Of a stretch of 5,540 nt of DNA, positions 5,420-5,540 are shown one piece after another; within the stretch, counting starts at the first letter, position 1; every line of letters starts with the position of its first letter. Both the position numbers and the translations under genes were made by a program. The DNA comes from Verrucomicrobiota bacterium (GTDB taxonomy: Bacteria; Verrucomicrobiota; Verrucomicrobiia; Limisphaerales; JAEYXS01). The notes under the pieces were generated by a model. That model was not told the DNA's origin and did no database searches. It worked only from the letters and a program-made list of their open reading frames with translations. The stretch covers positions 1 through 5,540 of the forward strand of contig JAJNBN010000279.1 of NCBI GenBank assembly GCA_021156225.1. Direction: 5' to 3'.

Positions 5420-5540
5420 ATGGCAATGATGCCCGCAAGAGTGAAGTACCGCAAGATGCAGCGTGGGTCCCGCAAGGGTCTCGCAACGCGCGGCGCTTCC
5501 GTGGCGTTCGGTGAGTACGGGCTCCAGGCAATGGAGCGGT
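5420..5540 (+). CDS. rplP: 50S ribosomal protein L16, N-terminal 40 residues (3' end outside window)
   Basis: L16 is a late-assembling 50S protein near the A-site tRNA elbow and 5S rRNA. Only the first 40 codons and one base are present. They read MAMMPARVKYRKMQRGSRKG and continue with LATRGASVAFGEYGLQAMER, matching the family pattern of a KRTKFRK-like basic start, RKMxxG, and VSFGxxGLxA. The ATG at 5420 is chosen because a Shine-Dalgarno sequence sits 8 nt upstream; the two following Met codons are less likely starts. Position directly after rpsC fits the conserved order, in which rpmC and rpsQ would normally come next. The visible part is intact. Confidence 0.95.
   Translation, partial: MAMMPARVKYRKMQRGSRKGLATRGASVAFGEYGLQAMER

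Overview
The window is a stretch of the bacterial str-S10 ribosomal protein cluster. All genes lie on the + strand, packed head to tail: the 3' part of fusA (EF-G), then rpsJ (S10), rplC (L3), rplD (L4), rplW (L23), rplB (L2), rpsS (S19), rplV (L22), rpsC (S3) and the first 40 codons of rplP (L16). The order from rpsJ to rplP is the canonical S10 operon order. No gap between genes exceeds 25 nt, and no stretch of 300 bases lacks a gene. I see no tRNA, rRNA, mobile element, CRISPR array or foreign gene.

The organism is a bacterium with G/C-leaning third codon positions. The L2 C-terminal region (HPNGGGQGKSKGGGG, then SPWG), the L3 loop (GAIGQRLFPG) and the S3 and L16 N-termini resemble what I remember of Verrucomicrobiota and the wider PVC group. 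That placement is recalled family knowledge, not a search result, and I hold it at moderate confidence.

Region by region: 1-1308 encodes EF-G from the end of domain I through domain V. A GC-rich palindrome near the fusA stop is followed by a very AT-rich 24-nt spacer with a perfect TATAAT hexamer (1309-1332); this is the only point inside the window where a promoter is suggested. tuf, which often lies between fusA and rpsJ, is absent, and there is no room for an E. coli-type S10 leader. Positions 1333-5394 carry eight complete ribosomal protein genes. L3, L4, L2, L22 and L23 build the 50S subunit: L4 and L22 line the exit tunnel, L23 is the docking site at the tunnel mouth, and L2 and L3 lie near the peptidyl transferase centre. 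S10, S19 and S3 form part of the 30S head. Positions 5420-5540 begin L16.

The noteworthy points are modest: clear Shine-Dalgarno sequences at only three of nine starts, AT-rich codons just after the starts, the fusA-rpsJ junction, and a few residue-level features in L22, L2 and L3. I found no undescribed system. This is an ordinary core locus.
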